A stretch of DNA of 64,000 nucleotides from Chelonoidis abingdonii (GCF_003597395.2 NC_133772.1:145816215-145880214); one strand, 5' to 3'; shown: positions 10,373-21,978, numbered from the stretch's first letter. A program made the numbers and translations. Notes: generated from the sequence alone by a model not told the origin.

Positions 10373-13300
10373 GTAAGAACATACATCTTTTTCTGCATTT
10401 AAGGCAACTTTTAAAATTTATTCTTCAAAAGGAGTTAAATTCTGAAGGAACATTAGCAAGGGATTTGATGACTTGGGGTTGGTTACATAAAACAATTATG
10501 GAGTTGTAACCCTCTAAAACCAGTTCATTTCCAGCCTACAATGTAGTATCAGAAAGCCCTTTTGATCTTACTTGTTTAATCAGCATAAGCCAAAGTTCAG
10601 GTCCACATTGCTGCACATTTAAAGAGGGATGAACACAGAAACAGAAGTTGAAGAAGTATCACAGCTTTCTTAAGCAGCAAATGCCTAGAATTTTTCACTG
10701 AAGTTGTGTGTATATAGAAATAAATACAATACTTTGGTTTACATTTGGACCAACATTGAAGTTTAAAAAAAAAATTGAGTTTAGAGTTCGTGTTTACTGT
10801 TGACCTGTAAGGCCTGGGAACTAACTTTGTATTTATCTACAGAGTACACAGAGCATGCCTGGTGGCAGAACAAGCTTCCCCCAACACTCTTGTCATAAAT
10901 AGATAGCTAAGGGTTAATGTTTCTTTCACCTGTAAAGGGTTAACAAAGGGAACCAAACACCTGACCAGAGGACCAATCAGGAAACCGGATTTTTAAAAAG
11001 CTCAGGGACGGAATGTTTGGGTCTGTGTCTTTGTCTGGCTCTCAGCTATGAGAGGGTCTTTCTATCTTCAAGCTTCTAATCTTCAGTTTCAAAGTTGTAA
11101 GTACAAGGTAGAAAAACAATAGTCTGTTATTGTTTTTTTTGTATTTACATGTGTGTATGTTTGCTGGAATGTTTAAAATTGATTCTTTTGAATAAGCTGT
11201 TATTCCATTTTTTCTTTTAAGCAATTGATCACCTGTATTATTGCTCAACCCTGGAACAGAGAATATTTTTTATGCTTCTTTTTTTCTCTCTTATTTATAC
11301 TAAAGCTTCCTTTTTTAAAACCTGTTTAAGTTTTTCTCTGGTTAAGGAGGCTAAGCGAGCGAAGGGAGGGGAAATCTTTTGGGTTAGCTTGAACTAGGTT
11401 GAGATCTGCATGAGCGTGCAAGGGGAAGAAGAGAGGGGGGAAGAAATTGCCCTCTCTGTTTTGCCATTCAAGGAGTTTATAGTACGTATCACCAGGATAC
11501 CCAGGGAGGGGGAGCTAGGGGATGAGATAAATGAGGAGACAAGGGAGGAGGTTGCTTTTCCCGTTTTGGTGTGAGACTCAAGGCTTCTGAGTCTTGGGGT
11601 CCCCCAGAGAAGGTTTTGGGAGACCAGAGAGGGAGTCAGGCCCTGGAAATTCCTGGCTGGTGGCAGCGATATCAGATCTAAGCTGGTAATTAAGCTTAGA
11701 GGGTTCATGCTAGCTTCTCAGTTTATGAACGCTAAGGTTCAAATCTGAGTAGGAAACTATGACAGAATGGCTCTGGGGAGACTGATGTAGTTCAGTTTCC
11801 AAACTCACTCAGTTCATGTCCTTGCTGTTGCAATTATTAGTAAGGGTGACAATGCAATATTGTGCTGCAGACACTAAGGGCTGGTCTACACTACGGGGGA
11901 AAATCGATCTCAGATACGCAACTACGTGAATAACGTATCTGAAGTCGAAGTATCTAAGATCGAATTACTCACCGTCCTCACGGCGCGGGATCGATGTCCG
12001 CGGCTCCCCATATCGACTCCGCAACTCCGGGTTGGTGGAGTTCCGGAATCGATAAAGCGCATTCGGGGATCAATATATCGCCTCTAGATGAGACACGATA
12101 TATAGATCCCCGAGCAATCGATTGCTACCCGCCGATATGGTGGGTAGTGAAGACGTAGCCTTAGAGTTAACAGACTTCACTGAGATCATCAATTCATTTC
12201 AAGTGTCATAGAGCCTTGTATATCAGTCACCTCATGGTGACATTCAGATGCTGCACCACAGTTGGGTACAAAGTGGTTTTGAAGGTGTCAGATTTTGTAA
12301 TTACATGGGATAGCTCCCGAGTTCTAATCCTGCCTCTGACATGGAGATGCTGTCTACAGATTTGGTCTCTGTCTGTGTGCTCACTTTCCTATCTGCAGTT
12401 ACTCCTTCAGCGATGTTGAAGTCTCTTTGCTTAAAATTTGGAAAGTACTTTGATAGCTGAGAGTGAGAGATTAGTGCTGAGTGTTCATTATAATCTATAC
12501 CATTTAATGACATTGGGACATAAAGCTGATAAAATATATACCTATTGTAATGCAGAGTGGATAAAACTCAATGACTTTTAATCATATGTATAAACTAAAT
12601 ACAAGTTTATTTTAAAAGAAACTTATGTAACATTAGTTTGGAAATTATGGCAACCTATTTTAATGCTTAACTTACTGTATTCTATTAAAGCCAATTAAAT
12701 GCAGTAAAAAATACTAAGCAGTACATATTTGCTGCCATGTTTTAAAGTCAAACCACTGAACTGGTAGAAGTCACACTCTAAGGGTATGTCTATACTACCC
12801 ACCAGATCGGCAGGCAGTAATCGATCTATTGAGGATCGATTTATCACATCTCATTTAGACATGATAAATCGATTCGCGAATTGACGCCCATACTTCACCT
12901 CAGTAGGCGGAGTAAGCAGCGTTGACGGGGGAGCCGCGGCAGTCGACTTGCTGCCGTGAGGACAGCCCGGAAAGTCGAACTAAGATACTTCGACTTCAGC
13001 TACTCGAATAGCGTAGCTGAAGTTGTGTATTTTAGATCAACCCCCACCCCCCCGTGTAGACCAGCTCTAAGCATCTGGATCCAGAGTTTGCTGAAGTGCT
13101 AAACTAGCTTTTGACAGCAGAAGCCTCTTCTGCAGGTGCAGAGAGAATATTTTTTTAATTTCAGTTTATTCAACTCAGTCAGTTCAATGACTAGTTCATT
13201 CAAAGTTAAGAAAAACAGGAAAACCATCTTCATTTTCTAAACTATGAATAAAAACTAGGTGTTTAAGGATGAGATCTACTTGTTCTAAAATTTGAAGGAC

Positions 13301-15453
13301 ATGGTGACCAGAAACAATCAGTTCAAGTCACTAACTACCCAAATTTCTTCCTTTAATATATTACCTAGTTTTTAAAATAAAATATATGTTTTGCTAATTT
13401 TAATGCACTTTCTTCTTATGAATCCAGCACACTTAAAGTAGTTTTATTTAATTAAATGTTTAAAAAGCTGTTTATGTGCATTTTTAATTGAATTTGAATA
13501 TCATCCACATAGAGCTTGACACAAATCACAAGTAATCATCTAGTAAATAAGAAATGCGTCGTTCACCATTTTCTAACATAATAAATGTAATAATCAAAAA
13601 TCTGAATAAATGCAAGTTCATCTATCTAATTGCTTAAATAAATGTGTATAGATAGATATAGTGTATCCTCCTGGTTATCAAAAAGAATAATGACACTTAG
13701 TGAAAAGGCTATATTTAGTTGCAAATCAACGTGTTTTAATGGTTGCCAAGCAATGAGAATCAACCTTTCTTTAGGAAAATAGCTAAAAAGTACAAATGCA
13801 AAACATGTTTAAAATTGATGATTTACATCAAAGTTTCCTCCTTGTTAATTTAAATCATGATTAAGATTGGTGGTTTAAATCACTTTGATTTAAATCAGTC
13901 CACCTCGTTGAATTCATTATTTAATCATTGAATTTAATAATGGATTATTATTTAAATATATAGCAATAGACTTCGGTCCAGATTTTCAGAATCACACATA
14001 ATATGTGAATTCATAATTTGCAAACAATTACTGCAGTGGCATGCAAAGTTACACTGCATATACAAATGAGTGAGTGCATGGCTCACTGGTCACATTCGTG
14101 CCCAGTTAATGCAGTGATGCACGCAGTCACTATAATTGCACATGTAAATTATACCCATGTCCTTCTCTTGGTGTGTGTGTCAGATTTATTCTGAATCTGG
14201 GAAAGGTAGCTAATGTGCGTTCTCTCAAAGTAAATGATGGGCCACATGAATGCTTAAATAATGGCCAGGATTATCATTTGGAGAAACAGGTATATTTAAT
14301 CATGTGTTTTGTTTTAAACAGTGAATGCATAAAGATTCAGCCTACAGATATCCAGCCAGACGTATTCAGCTACCTGTTGCACATCATGTACACTGGAAAA
14401 GGTCCAAAGCAGACAGTCAATCCCAGCCGGCTGGAGGAGGGCATTCGATTTCTCCATGCAGACTACCTTTCCCATCTTGCAATTAAAATGAACCAGATAG
14501 TTTCCCCAGAGACTATGCAGTCTTCAAACTTATATGGAATTCAGATCTCAACTGCACACAAAGCAACAAAGGAAAGTCTTGGAGCAAACGAAAATCTGAC
14601 AAATGCCAGCAACAGGTCTGCTAACCAGGGCGATCACCCACAGTTACAGCTCTCACTTGCCATTGGACTAGATGACGGTACCCTTGAACAACAGATCACC
14701 CATCCTTCCACCCAAGCAGCTGGGGCTGTCAAACCAGTGGAGGAGCTTCAGAAATCATGTGTGTCTATAAAGCAGGAGAAATGTGACCGCGAGCCAGTGG
14801 TGTCCCAAAGTCACACGTCGCCCTCTCCAGATGTTTCTAAAACTAATCTCAACGTGCATTTATGTCATTACTGTGGGGAGTGTTTTGATTCCCATGGCAA
14901 TTTGCGGGAACACCTGCACACTCATGTCTCTGGCTCACTTCCCTTTGGCGTCCCAGCCTCCATCCTGGAGAGCAATGACCTTGGTGAAGTGCAGCCTATT
15001 ACTGAAAAGCGGGAAGCTATTGAAAGTCACCGGCTCGGTGCCTTCTTAATGAAAGAGAATGAGCATCCATCAGAACATCCAAGCCATAGTAACACTGAGC
15101 CATTACAGTATGGACAGTTGTCACTAATCTCCAAAGACACTGAGCCTGTGGAGTTAAACTGCAACTTCTCTTTTTCAAGAAAGAGAAAAATCAGTTGCAC
15201 AGTCTGTGGCCACAAATTTCTCCGAAAGAGCCAGTTGCTGGAACACATGTACACACACAAAGGGAAACAATTCAAATACAACCGATGCCAAAGGTTTGGT
15301 AACCCAGTACCCCACAGGTTTCATCCTTATTGTGACAGTTGGTCTGACTGTACAGTAAAAAGTTCCAGGCTCTCTCAAGATCACCTAGATTCATCATGTG
15401 CAGTGGAGTCTGATCTTGCTCCAGAAAATGTTGATGCAATCCTCGTAGAATAG
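10200..15453 (+). CDS. ZBTB25: ZBTB25, BTB/zinc-finger protein (whole gene, two coding exons)
   Basis: Joined exons 10200-10372 and 14322-15453 encode 434 residues; human ZBTB25 is 435. The N-terminal BTB/POZ domain (about residues 1-105) serves dimerisation and co-repressor binding. Two C2H2 fingers follow: C239-C242-H255-H259 and C350-C353-H366-H370. The protein ends in ENVDAILVE, nearly identical to the mammalian C terminus as I recall it. It is a nuclear DNA-binding regulator; in mammals it is reported as a repressor in T-cell activation pathways. The start codon has a good context (GCCATGG) eight bases after the splice acceptor, and the first residues [13 protein letters not shown] match the family start. 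The intron (10373-14321) splits a Ser codon inside the BTB domain with GT/AG ends. No in-frame damage was seen. ZBTB2 is the closest alternative but fits the zinc-finger layout and C terminus poorly. Confidence 0.97.
10891..11764 (+). mobile_element. Solo LTR of an ERV-like element
   Basis: It begins TGTCATAAATAGATAGC and ends GAAACTATGACA, so it has TG...CA ends with the imperfect inverted repeat TGTCATA/TATGACA. It aligns with the LTR at 27058-27842 over its whole length, for example the shared AGGGTTAACAAAGGGAACCA and CTGGCTGGTGGCAGCG. No internal region or second LTR is nearby, so it is a solo LTR left by recombination. A matching 5-bp target duplication is not visible. Confidence 0.8.
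11878..12163. mobile_element. Harbinger-like MITE
   Basis: It starts near GGGCTGGTCTACACTACGGG and ends GAAGACGTAGCC, with imperfect terminal inverted repeats. The flanking trinucleotides are TAA and TTA, close to the TWA target typical of PIF/Harbinger. The interior is CpG-rich and rich in the word ATCGAT, repeated in the other copies of this family. Confidence 0.7.
12553..13908. mobile_element. hAT-derived non-autonomous element with hATC remnant
   Basis: The ends CAGAGTGGATAAAACTCA and TTTAAATCAGTCCACC are similar inverted ends of the CAGGGTGGACTGATTTAAA type. Inside, 13075-13170 (CCAGAGTTTGCTGAAGTGC... GTGCAGAGAGAATATTTT) matches 21050-21135, where it translates to an EFAEVRNQLLTAVASVAG-like peptide. 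That is the C-terminal dimerisation region (hATC) of a hAT transposase. A Harbinger-like MITE (12782-13067) is nested in it. There is no functional transposase. The end positions are approximate. Confidence 0.65.
12782..13067. mobile_element. Harbinger-like MITE with TAA target duplication
   Basis: GGGTATGTCTATACTACCC at one end and, inverted, GAGCTGGTCTACACGGG at the other. TAA flanks it exactly (12779-12781 and 13068-13070), the 3-bp TWA duplication of PIF/Harbinger elements. Removing it would rejoin the hAT-derived repeat, as a comparison with 21000-21060 shows. Confidence 0.8.
14322..15453 (+). CDS. ZBTB25: ZBTB25 coding exon 2 (rest of BTB, two C2H2 fingers, stop)
   Basis: The acceptor TTTTAAACAG ends at 14321; the first base completes the Ser codon split by the intron. 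[20 protein letters not shown] continues the BTB domain. The first finger, with C239, is encoded from 14863 and the second, with C350, from 15196; the stop TAG is at 15451-15453. The open frame upstream of 14322 is intron. Confidence 0.96.
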
Positions 15454-16263
15454 CTTTGTATGTTGCCTCTGATGAACTGAAAGCGTGAATGCTTCAATTT
15501 GTTTGTGTCCTTCCATTTTGCTGAATGTTCTGGGTACTCTTCTGAAGTTTTCTCTTTGCCTAACAGCTCTGTCTTCAGCGAGATGAGACTGTAACAATTA
15601 TGTGCCCCCTTTTACTTGGATATTTAAACCTTAAAATCCAAGTTGGTTAGAGAACTATTTGTTGGCGGTGTCCAGTTAACTTAGATCCGTCTTTCATAAA
15701 TGACAACTTAATTGACCTGTGCTACCCAAGATGAGATTGTAGAAGTTAGTGAGTGTGGGGTTTAAACATTTTGTATACTGAGCAGAACTTTAGGACTGTG
15801 TGTGTGTCCTTAGAATTATTCTGAAACCAAAGTGGGTAGAATGTGTTCAGAGGATATTACTTTTCTTGATTAGTTTAATATCAATTCCCTAGAAAGAGAG
15901 GCTAACCCAAAGTATAGAAGACAGGTGGGAAATGAACAGCACATAAACCTCAGGCTGTTCCCTTCTCCTGGTAATCCCAGGGGTTGATGTAGAGACAGTG
16001 GCCCTGGTTCAGCAAGTGTTCGCAGTCCCATTGACTGAATACATTCTTTAAGTGTGACATCTGCTTAAGTGCTTTGCTGCAGGAGGACTAATGTGCATCC
16101 TGCCCCATTCCAAGCCCAGCAGGCCTCCCCCTGCTTGATCAGTCCCCTCCACAAATGTGGAACCAAATCCTACTGAAGCTCTTCAAAGGGTCCCATTAAT
16201 GAACCTTCCTCTGTAAGATGGAATGAGATCCAAGTGAAGAGTCTCCTCCAAGAGGATCTAGGG
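15454..16263 (+). other. ZBTB25: ZBTB25 3' UTR, proximal part
   Basis: Non-coding sequence directly after the stop. No AATAAA is present before the hAT element that starts at 16264. The first AATAAA downstream is at 17132, beyond that element, so the mature 3' UTR may include it. This is inference without transcript data. Confidence 0.5.
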
Positions 16264-17109
16264 CAGTGGTTCTCAGCCAGGGGTCTGCAGTGCCCCCCCA
16301 CCGCGTGAGGCTGAAGCTGGAAGGTATGGGTCTGAGCCCCAGAGCCCCAGTGCTCCCTGTGGAGCAGAAACCCTGAGCCCATGGTGGGCAGAGTTGGAGA
16401 CATGGAGGGCATTGCCCCCTCTCACCCAAACTGCAGTGCAAGATCAAGGCAGTCCCAGGGGCACCTCCACACCTCCCCTGAGTCCCCTCACCATCTCCTT
16501 TCCCCATCCCCTGGCCAGGTTGGAGGTGGGAAGCCAGAGCCAGGCACTGTGGGGCAGCTGCTGCTCTGGCTGGTGCTATGGAGCAGGCAGCTGCAGCGTT
16601 CCTTCCTCTCCTGCTCATGTCCCAGGTTGAAGCTGCTCATCAGCTCCCACCCTTCTTTGCTCCTGCAGAGCAGCTGGTAAGAGCCCCCTGGGTGGGGAGA
16701 CCCGGCTCCATGGTTGGCAGATCCTTCCGGCAACAGGGACAGCAGGGGAGTCCTCCCAGCACACAGCCCTTAATACTCCCTACACCCTGAGCCCCTAGTG
16801 CCCCTCTCCCTGCCTGCACACAGCCCCTAGCTACCCCCTCCCTGCACCCTAAGCTGTTTTCAAACTTTTTGAGCTAAGCCCCCCACCTTTGAGTTATAAT
16901 TTAAATATATAAACTCCCTCCCTCCCTGGACCCCACCATGTGGAGGTGGCTTGAGCCCCGATGACCTCTGCCCCCCCCAAATAGACATCAGACTACACCT
17001 ATTCCCAAGGCCCCTGCCCCAAGACTCCTCCCCGCCATCCCTGCAGGGCCCTGGAGTTTTTATAGCCTGTTGGGGGGGGCCTCAGAGAGAAAAAGTTTGA
17101 GAACCCCTG
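16264..17109. mobile_element. hAT-type non-autonomous element (846 bp)
   Basis: The ends are CAGTGGTTCTCAGCCAG and, inverted, CAGGGGTTCTCAAACTT. It is flanked by ATCTAGGG (16256-16263) and ATTTAGGG (17110-17117), an 8-bp duplication with one change. The interior is C- and G-rich (many CCCC runs) and yields spurious open frames on both strands. No transposase. Confidence 0.8.
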
Positions 17110-17117
17110 ATTTAGGG

Positions 17118-18602
17118 GACCCCATCTCTTAAATAAAAAAAACCTTTTCCCTACTGTAAGTTATTTCTACATATGAACAGCTTTGAATAATATGTTCCTA
17201 ACTGCTAGGGTGATGTGAACGTTAAAAACCCATAGATAAGGAACATTGTTTCTCCTTGGGCTCTTCTACAACAGTAATACTGTTTAAATAGAGTTGTTTT
17301 ATGCCTTTGTTATCATTTCCTGTATATCTCAAAAATGTATTCTTCCAAGTCAGTTACAAATGTGCATTCACATTCATTCTGACCTCAGGTTAACATTTTG
17401 CTCTTCTATAGCGCTGTTACATCTGAGCATCACAAACCACTTCCTGCAATGTGGGGTATAAGGAACACCCTTGGGCTGGGGGTGGATTGTGGGAGGGGAA
17501 TCGGCCAACAGCGAAATGGAGTAATTCTGATATAAAGAACAATTTTTTAAAATGTACTGAATAGATGCTGCGAGCTGCTCCACTCTGTTGCTCAAAAAAT
17601 GTGTTAGACACTTTTCAAAAAATGTGCGTTAAGACTAGCAATGAAAGCCTCCTATCTGTTGCCATGGGATTGCATTACTAGAATGCACAGTGATGGGGGA
17701 AATCTTTGAACAATGGTGAGAAAAATGCCTGCCAAAATTCCTGGTCCAAATCTCTTTTGAAATCAGTAGACTTCATTTGGCTCCACTGAGATTGGATCAG
17801 GCCCAGAAAAAAATCTGAAATCAAAACATTTTTGAATTGCCAAAGCATCGTATGCTAATTATTTTTAGGACTAACCTCATCTTGATTTGATTTCTTTATA
17901 TTATACTCAGCAGAGAAGCCAAGAGTTGCATGGACAGAGACTTGACTTTTCTTAGAGGTGGTCTCTGCATGCCAGGGTTGAAGCAAGGATGCTCACACGG
18001 CTGTTTTTTGTTGGTTGAGCCTCTTTCGCAAACACTGGTGCTTAGAAAAAAATGACTTTGAATGGTCAGCCAAGCCAATTTCTACTTTGTTCCCCCAGTG
18101 TAATTTCAACCTAGGAAAAAAAATGTGGTTTTAACATGTTAGTTAATATGCGCTAAAATACTAATGTAGACAAGGCAAAGTGTAGCCTTAACGTGTGTTA
18201 GCTGGTTAAGCTGAACCTTAGCCTCCTGACCAGGGTTTACCATAACTAGTTAACGTGTTTTAAACAGTAGACTATGAAAACAAAACCAAGGATTGATGAC
18301 AGTAGGACATACGAACACAAAATGCTACAGGAAAGAACTAGGATTATTCCTTATACGTTGTGGTCTTTAGTTGTGCTAAGTGTAATTTTTTTAAACGTTG
18401 CCGGAAGGATACTTAAATGGGAATAATGAAACGGAGCAGAAGTCACTGCATGAGTTATCGCTAGCTGTGATGTATTGATATAGTAGTAGTGACTGTATCA
18501 TATTGAATGTGAAGAGGAATTTACTTTCTGAAATTGGTAAATAACTGTTTTGTGTTCACGTGTATGTGTATCTTTTAAAACTAGTGAGCATAAAAACTTA
18601 AA
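17118..18602. other. Intergenic, nothing recognised
   Basis: AATAAA at 17132 may be the ZBTB25 polyadenylation signal. Otherwise no gene, RNA or named repeat could be supported on either strand. Confidence 0.5.
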
Positions 18603-19274
18603 TGTTCTTCGAGTGCTCGCTCATGTCCATTCCATTATAGGTGTGCATGCGCTGACATGCACAGTCGTCGGAGACTTTTGCCTTAGAGGTATCCATAGGG
18701 TTGGCTGTGGTGCCTTCTGGAGTGCCGCCCTCATGCTGCGATATATCAGGTGCCCCCATCCCTGCGCCCTCTTAGTTCCTTCTTACTGCCTGTGGTGGTC
18801 AGTCGGAGTGCGTCTGTCCCTTTCTTGCAAGTGGCCAGCGGTTTCCCTTCTACCTTAGCCTGGTGCTTCTAGCTGTAAATAGTTAATTGTTTGTTAGTTA
18901 GTTAGTTAAAGTGCCTGTTAAGTGTTCTGTTCTCTGCAGGACAGGGACAAGAGCTCCCCGTCACACACCTTCCTCATTCCGTGGTCGGGAGCGCTGATGT
19001 ACGCCTTCCCACCAGTGCCATTGATCCACAAGGTCTTGCTCAAGGTGAAGCAAGACAAAGCGGCCGTCATCCTCATAGCCCCTGCGTGACCTCGGCAACA
19101 CTGGTTCGGCATGCTGCAGAGTCTGTCGGCAGCCACCCCGCTGCAGCTACCGCTTCTGCCGGATCTCCTGTCCCAGAACCACGGCAATCTGTTGCATCCA
19201 AACCTGGCAGTGCTGCACTTGACAGCCTGGCTGCTGCGTGACTGAGTGGGGATGAGCGGTGGTGTTCCACTGGT

Positions 19275-20216
19275 GTGCAGCAACTCCTGCTAGTAGCAGG
19301 AAATCCTCCACCAGGGCTACCTATGTGGCAAAGTGGAAGCAGTTCACGTGTTGGGCCACAGATCATCACACTTGTGCAACGGAAGCCCTGCTGTAGGACA
19401 TCCTGGACTATTTTGCTGCACCTTAACCTCCAGGGCTTGTCGCTTTCTTCAGTCAAGGCACACCTGGCAGCCATTTCAGTGTTCCACCCTCTGTTTCAAG
19501 GCAGGTCAGTCTTCACCCATCCCATGACAGCATGGTTCCTGAAAGGCCTGGAGCGCCTTTACCTGATGTCCAAGGAGCTGGTTCCCTCTGGGGACCTGAA
19601 CTGGTGCTGACAAGGCTCATGGGTCTCCCCTTCGAGCCTTTGGCTTCCTGCTCCCTTCTGCTTCTCTCCTGGAAGGTCTCCTTCCTAGTCGCTATAACTT
19701 CGGCCCGGAGGTGTTCAGGGTGTTCACATCGGAACCGCCTTATACAATCTTCTATAAGGACAAGGTCCAGCTGCAGCCACACCCGGCCTTTCTGCCGAAG
19801 GTCGTCTCCCAGTTCCATACTGGTTGAGACATATATTTACCGGTCCTTTGCCCTAAGACTCATGCATCAGATGAGGAACGCAGGCTGCATACCCTGGATG
19901 TCAGGTGGGTATTGGCCTTCTACACAGATAGAACGAAGCTGTTCCGTAAGTCAGTGCAGTTGTTTGTTGCTATCACAGACAGACTGAAGGGTTGCCCAGT
20001 GTCTACCCAGAGAATATCATTGTGGATCACTGCCTGCATCCGCTTCTGTTCTGGGCTGGCGAAGGTGCCCCCGCCAGCAGTCGTGACGGCTCATTCAACT
20101 AGGGTGCAGGCATCCCTGGCATCCTTCCTCACTCAGGTGCTGATCCAAGAATTTGTCGGGCTGCAACCTGGTTGTCCGTCTACATATTCGCTTCACACTA
20201 TGCGCTGATCCAGTAA
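19275..20216 (+). pseudogene. DIRS tyrosine recombinase pseudogene
   Basis: Three consecutive frames together resemble the DIRS recombinase. 19275-19610 carries the N-terminal SVKAHLAAISVFHP region. 19613-19720 carries the LVAITSARR stretch expected around the first catalytic Arg. 19880-20190 carries WITACIRF and the HSTR box (His-X-X-Arg). The nucleophilic-Tyr region, FASHYAL followed by a stop, is at about 20186-20215 but in a different frame from the HXXR box. At least two frameshifts make it inactive. Intact elements use this enzyme to insert circular DNA without target duplication. Confidence 0.8.
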
Positions 20217-20294
20217 GCCCAAAATGACACTGGTTTCAGCAGAGCTGTGCTCCTGTCTGCAAGACTCTGAACTCTGAGGGCACTGCTTGTGAGT

Positions 20295-20400
20295 CACCTA
20301 GAATGGAATCGACATGAGCAAGCACTCGAAGAAGAAAAACGGTTACCCACCTTTTTGTAACTCTTGTTCTTCAAGATGTGTTGCTCATGGCCATTCCATT
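20295..20400. repeat. Internal complementary region of the DIRS-like element
   Basis: GACATGAGCAAGCACTCGAA is the complement of the left terminus. After a short junction at about 20330-20360, TTCTTCAAGATGTGTTGCTC is the complement of the right terminus. In DIRS elements this region templates completion of the ends during replication. Confidence 0.75.
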
Positions 20401-21035
20401 ACCCACCCTCCTGCCCGTCGGAGTTGTAGGCAAGACGGAACTGAGAGAGCATAGGGCTGGTGGCGTCTGATATACCATGGCATGAACACGGCACTCCAGA
20501 GGGCGCCACAAGTGGCCCTACGAGTACCACTAACTAACAGTCTCCGATGACCATGCATGTGGGCACACGCTGTACAACAGAATGGATATGAGCAACACAT
20601 CTCGAAAAACAACAGTTACAAAAGGTAGGTAATTGTTCCTTATTTTCTGAAGGGCTTACTGGTGTGTTCTCCAGTTAACCTTCCTGGTATAGTCATCTGT
20701 GGCTTGAATACATTTAACTTCTTTGAAATGTTATATACTTTACAAAAGGGTTTCCCTTGAGTATTTCTATAGAAAGTCTTTTATATACCACCATGCGTCA
20801 TGCAGTATGTGTAAAAATTAATGATTTAAAAAATAATTTTAAAAATGGATTTTTAAAAATTGTAATTGGATTTCTTTTAATTAAATTCACTGGTTTTTTT
20901 TAAATCTATTTACAATTTGAGTTTAGGACAATCTGTATTAACTTGTAAACGTATAATTATTAAAATTGCTTAAATTAAATACATATTTGCTGTCAGATCG
21001 TAAAGAAAGTCAAACCACTGAACTGGCGAAAGTCA

Positions 21036-21140
21036 TTGGCCAAGCATCTGGGTCCAGAGTTTGCTGAAGTGCGAAACCAGCTTTTGACAGCAGTAGCCTC
21101 TGTTGCAGGTACAGAAAAAATATTTTCTTCATTTCAGTTT
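21036..21140 (+). pseudogene. hAT transposase C-terminal (hATC) fragment
   Basis: The frame reads GPEFAEVRNQLLTAVASVAG followed by TEKIFSSFQF. It resembles the conserved dimerisation region of hAT transposases, where an (A/S)SAG(V)ERVFS(T)FG-like core is expected. It ends at an insertion, and no DDE catalytic region is present. Confidence 0.65.
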
Positions 21141-21158
21141 ATTCAACTAATAGTAGTG

Positions 21159-21523
21159 CACTGGTTCCCAAACTTTTTATCTTGTGCTCCCCATTGCCTC
21201 TGTTTCCCGCCCCAGGAGTGGGGCCATGGCTTCAGGATGGGGGGACACACACGAGTAAGGGGGCCAAGACTGGGGCCACAGCTGAAGGCAGGGGCTGGAG
21301 CAGAGCCTCGGCCGGGAGCCAAGGCCAGCAGCTGGGGCCCCGGATGTGGGGCCAGCAGCTGCAGCTGGGAGTAGAGCCCCCAGTGGGGGGCTGGCGGCTG
21401 GGACCCAGGTGTCTCTCACTCCCTGCCCTCTGTGGGGGCTGGCCTGGGCCACAGCTGTGCTCCCCCGAACATTCCTTCATGCCCACCCCCAGAGGGGTGC
21501 ATCCCATAGATCAGGGACCTCTG
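21159..21523. mobile_element. hAT-type MITE (365 bp)
   Basis: The ends are CACTGGTTCCCAAAC and, inverted, CAGAGGTCCCTGATC. It is flanked by TAGTAGTG (21151-21158) and TAATAGTG (21524-21531), 7 of 8 identical. The GC-rich interior produces several long open frames on both strands with no meaning. It is related to the repeat starting at 48845. Confidence 0.7.
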
Positions 21524-21978
21524 TAATAGTGACTGAACTGAATTAGCTGAATAAACTGATATGAAGAAAATATTCTCTCTGCACCTGCAAAAGAGGCTAC
21601 TGTTGTCAAAAGCTGGTTTAGCACTTCAGCAAACTCTGGAGGCAGTAAAGCACTATTTTTAGTGTGAAGTCTGTATTTACTTGCTAATCAACATGTTTTG
21701 TTTACCAAGCAATCAGAATCAATCTTTCTTTATCAAAATAACTGAAAAGTACAAAACCACTGATTTCAATGCTTCCTGATATCTATCATGATTAAAAGGG
21801 GTGATTTAAATTGCATCGATAGAAATCAGTCCACCCTGGATGAATGCAGCTGAAAAAGCTAGCAAGACAGAAGTACTATCAAATGTAAATACGGTTAACT
21901 GGAGCTACTGCTAAAAACATCTTAATTATAAAAAAAATTGCAGGATAAATGCAAATCTTGGAAAAAAGCGACATTTCC

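Larger units (their letters stand above)
10373..14321 (+). other. ZBTB25 intron, filled with repeats
   Basis: GT at 10373-10374 and AG at 14320-14321. It contains a solo LTR (10891-11764), two Harbinger-like MITEs and a hAT-derived element (about 12553-13908). The stretches 10373-10890 and 13909-14321 show nothing recognisable. Confidence 0.9.
18603..20632 (+). mobile_element. DIRS-like retrotransposon, internally deleted, with tyrosine recombinase remnant
   Basis: A left terminal sequence (18603 to about 18850, TTCTTCGAGTGCTCGCTCATG) recurs inverted at about 20400-20632. A recombinase remnant on the plus strand lies between them. An internal complementary region (about 20295-20400) joins the complements of both termini. 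Inverted termini plus internal complementary region plus tyrosine recombinase is the defining layout of DIRS elements, which lack a DDE integrase. Gag is missing and only a few residues of the RT/RNase H end may remain (around 19140-19240). Total length about 2 kb against 5-6 kb for an intact element. Confidence 0.85.
20803..21838. mobile_element. hAT-derived element with palindromic hATC fragments
   Basis: Its right end, AGAAATCAGTCCACCCTG, is the same family end as at 13905. The left part carries the hATC-like stretch 21036-21135 (plus strand). The right part carries the inverted copy at about 21560-21650. A younger hAT element (21159-21523) is nested between the arms. It is related to 12553-13908. 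The left boundary is uncertain. Confidence 0.65.

Noticed and set aside
12553..13908. 8-bp target duplication for this hAT-derived element
   Set aside because: The flanks TTGTAATG and TTGAATTC agree too poorly, and the ends are not exact.
10200..15453. Assignment to ZBTB2
   Set aside because: The BTB start is similar, but finger number and spacing, the 434-residue length, the ENVDAILVE end and the neighbouring AKAP5/MTHFD1 fit ZBTB25.
21036..21546. Overlapping 80-115 codon frames
   Set aside because: They come from a GC-rich hAT MITE. Only the first roughly 33 codons on the plus strand have hATC similarity.
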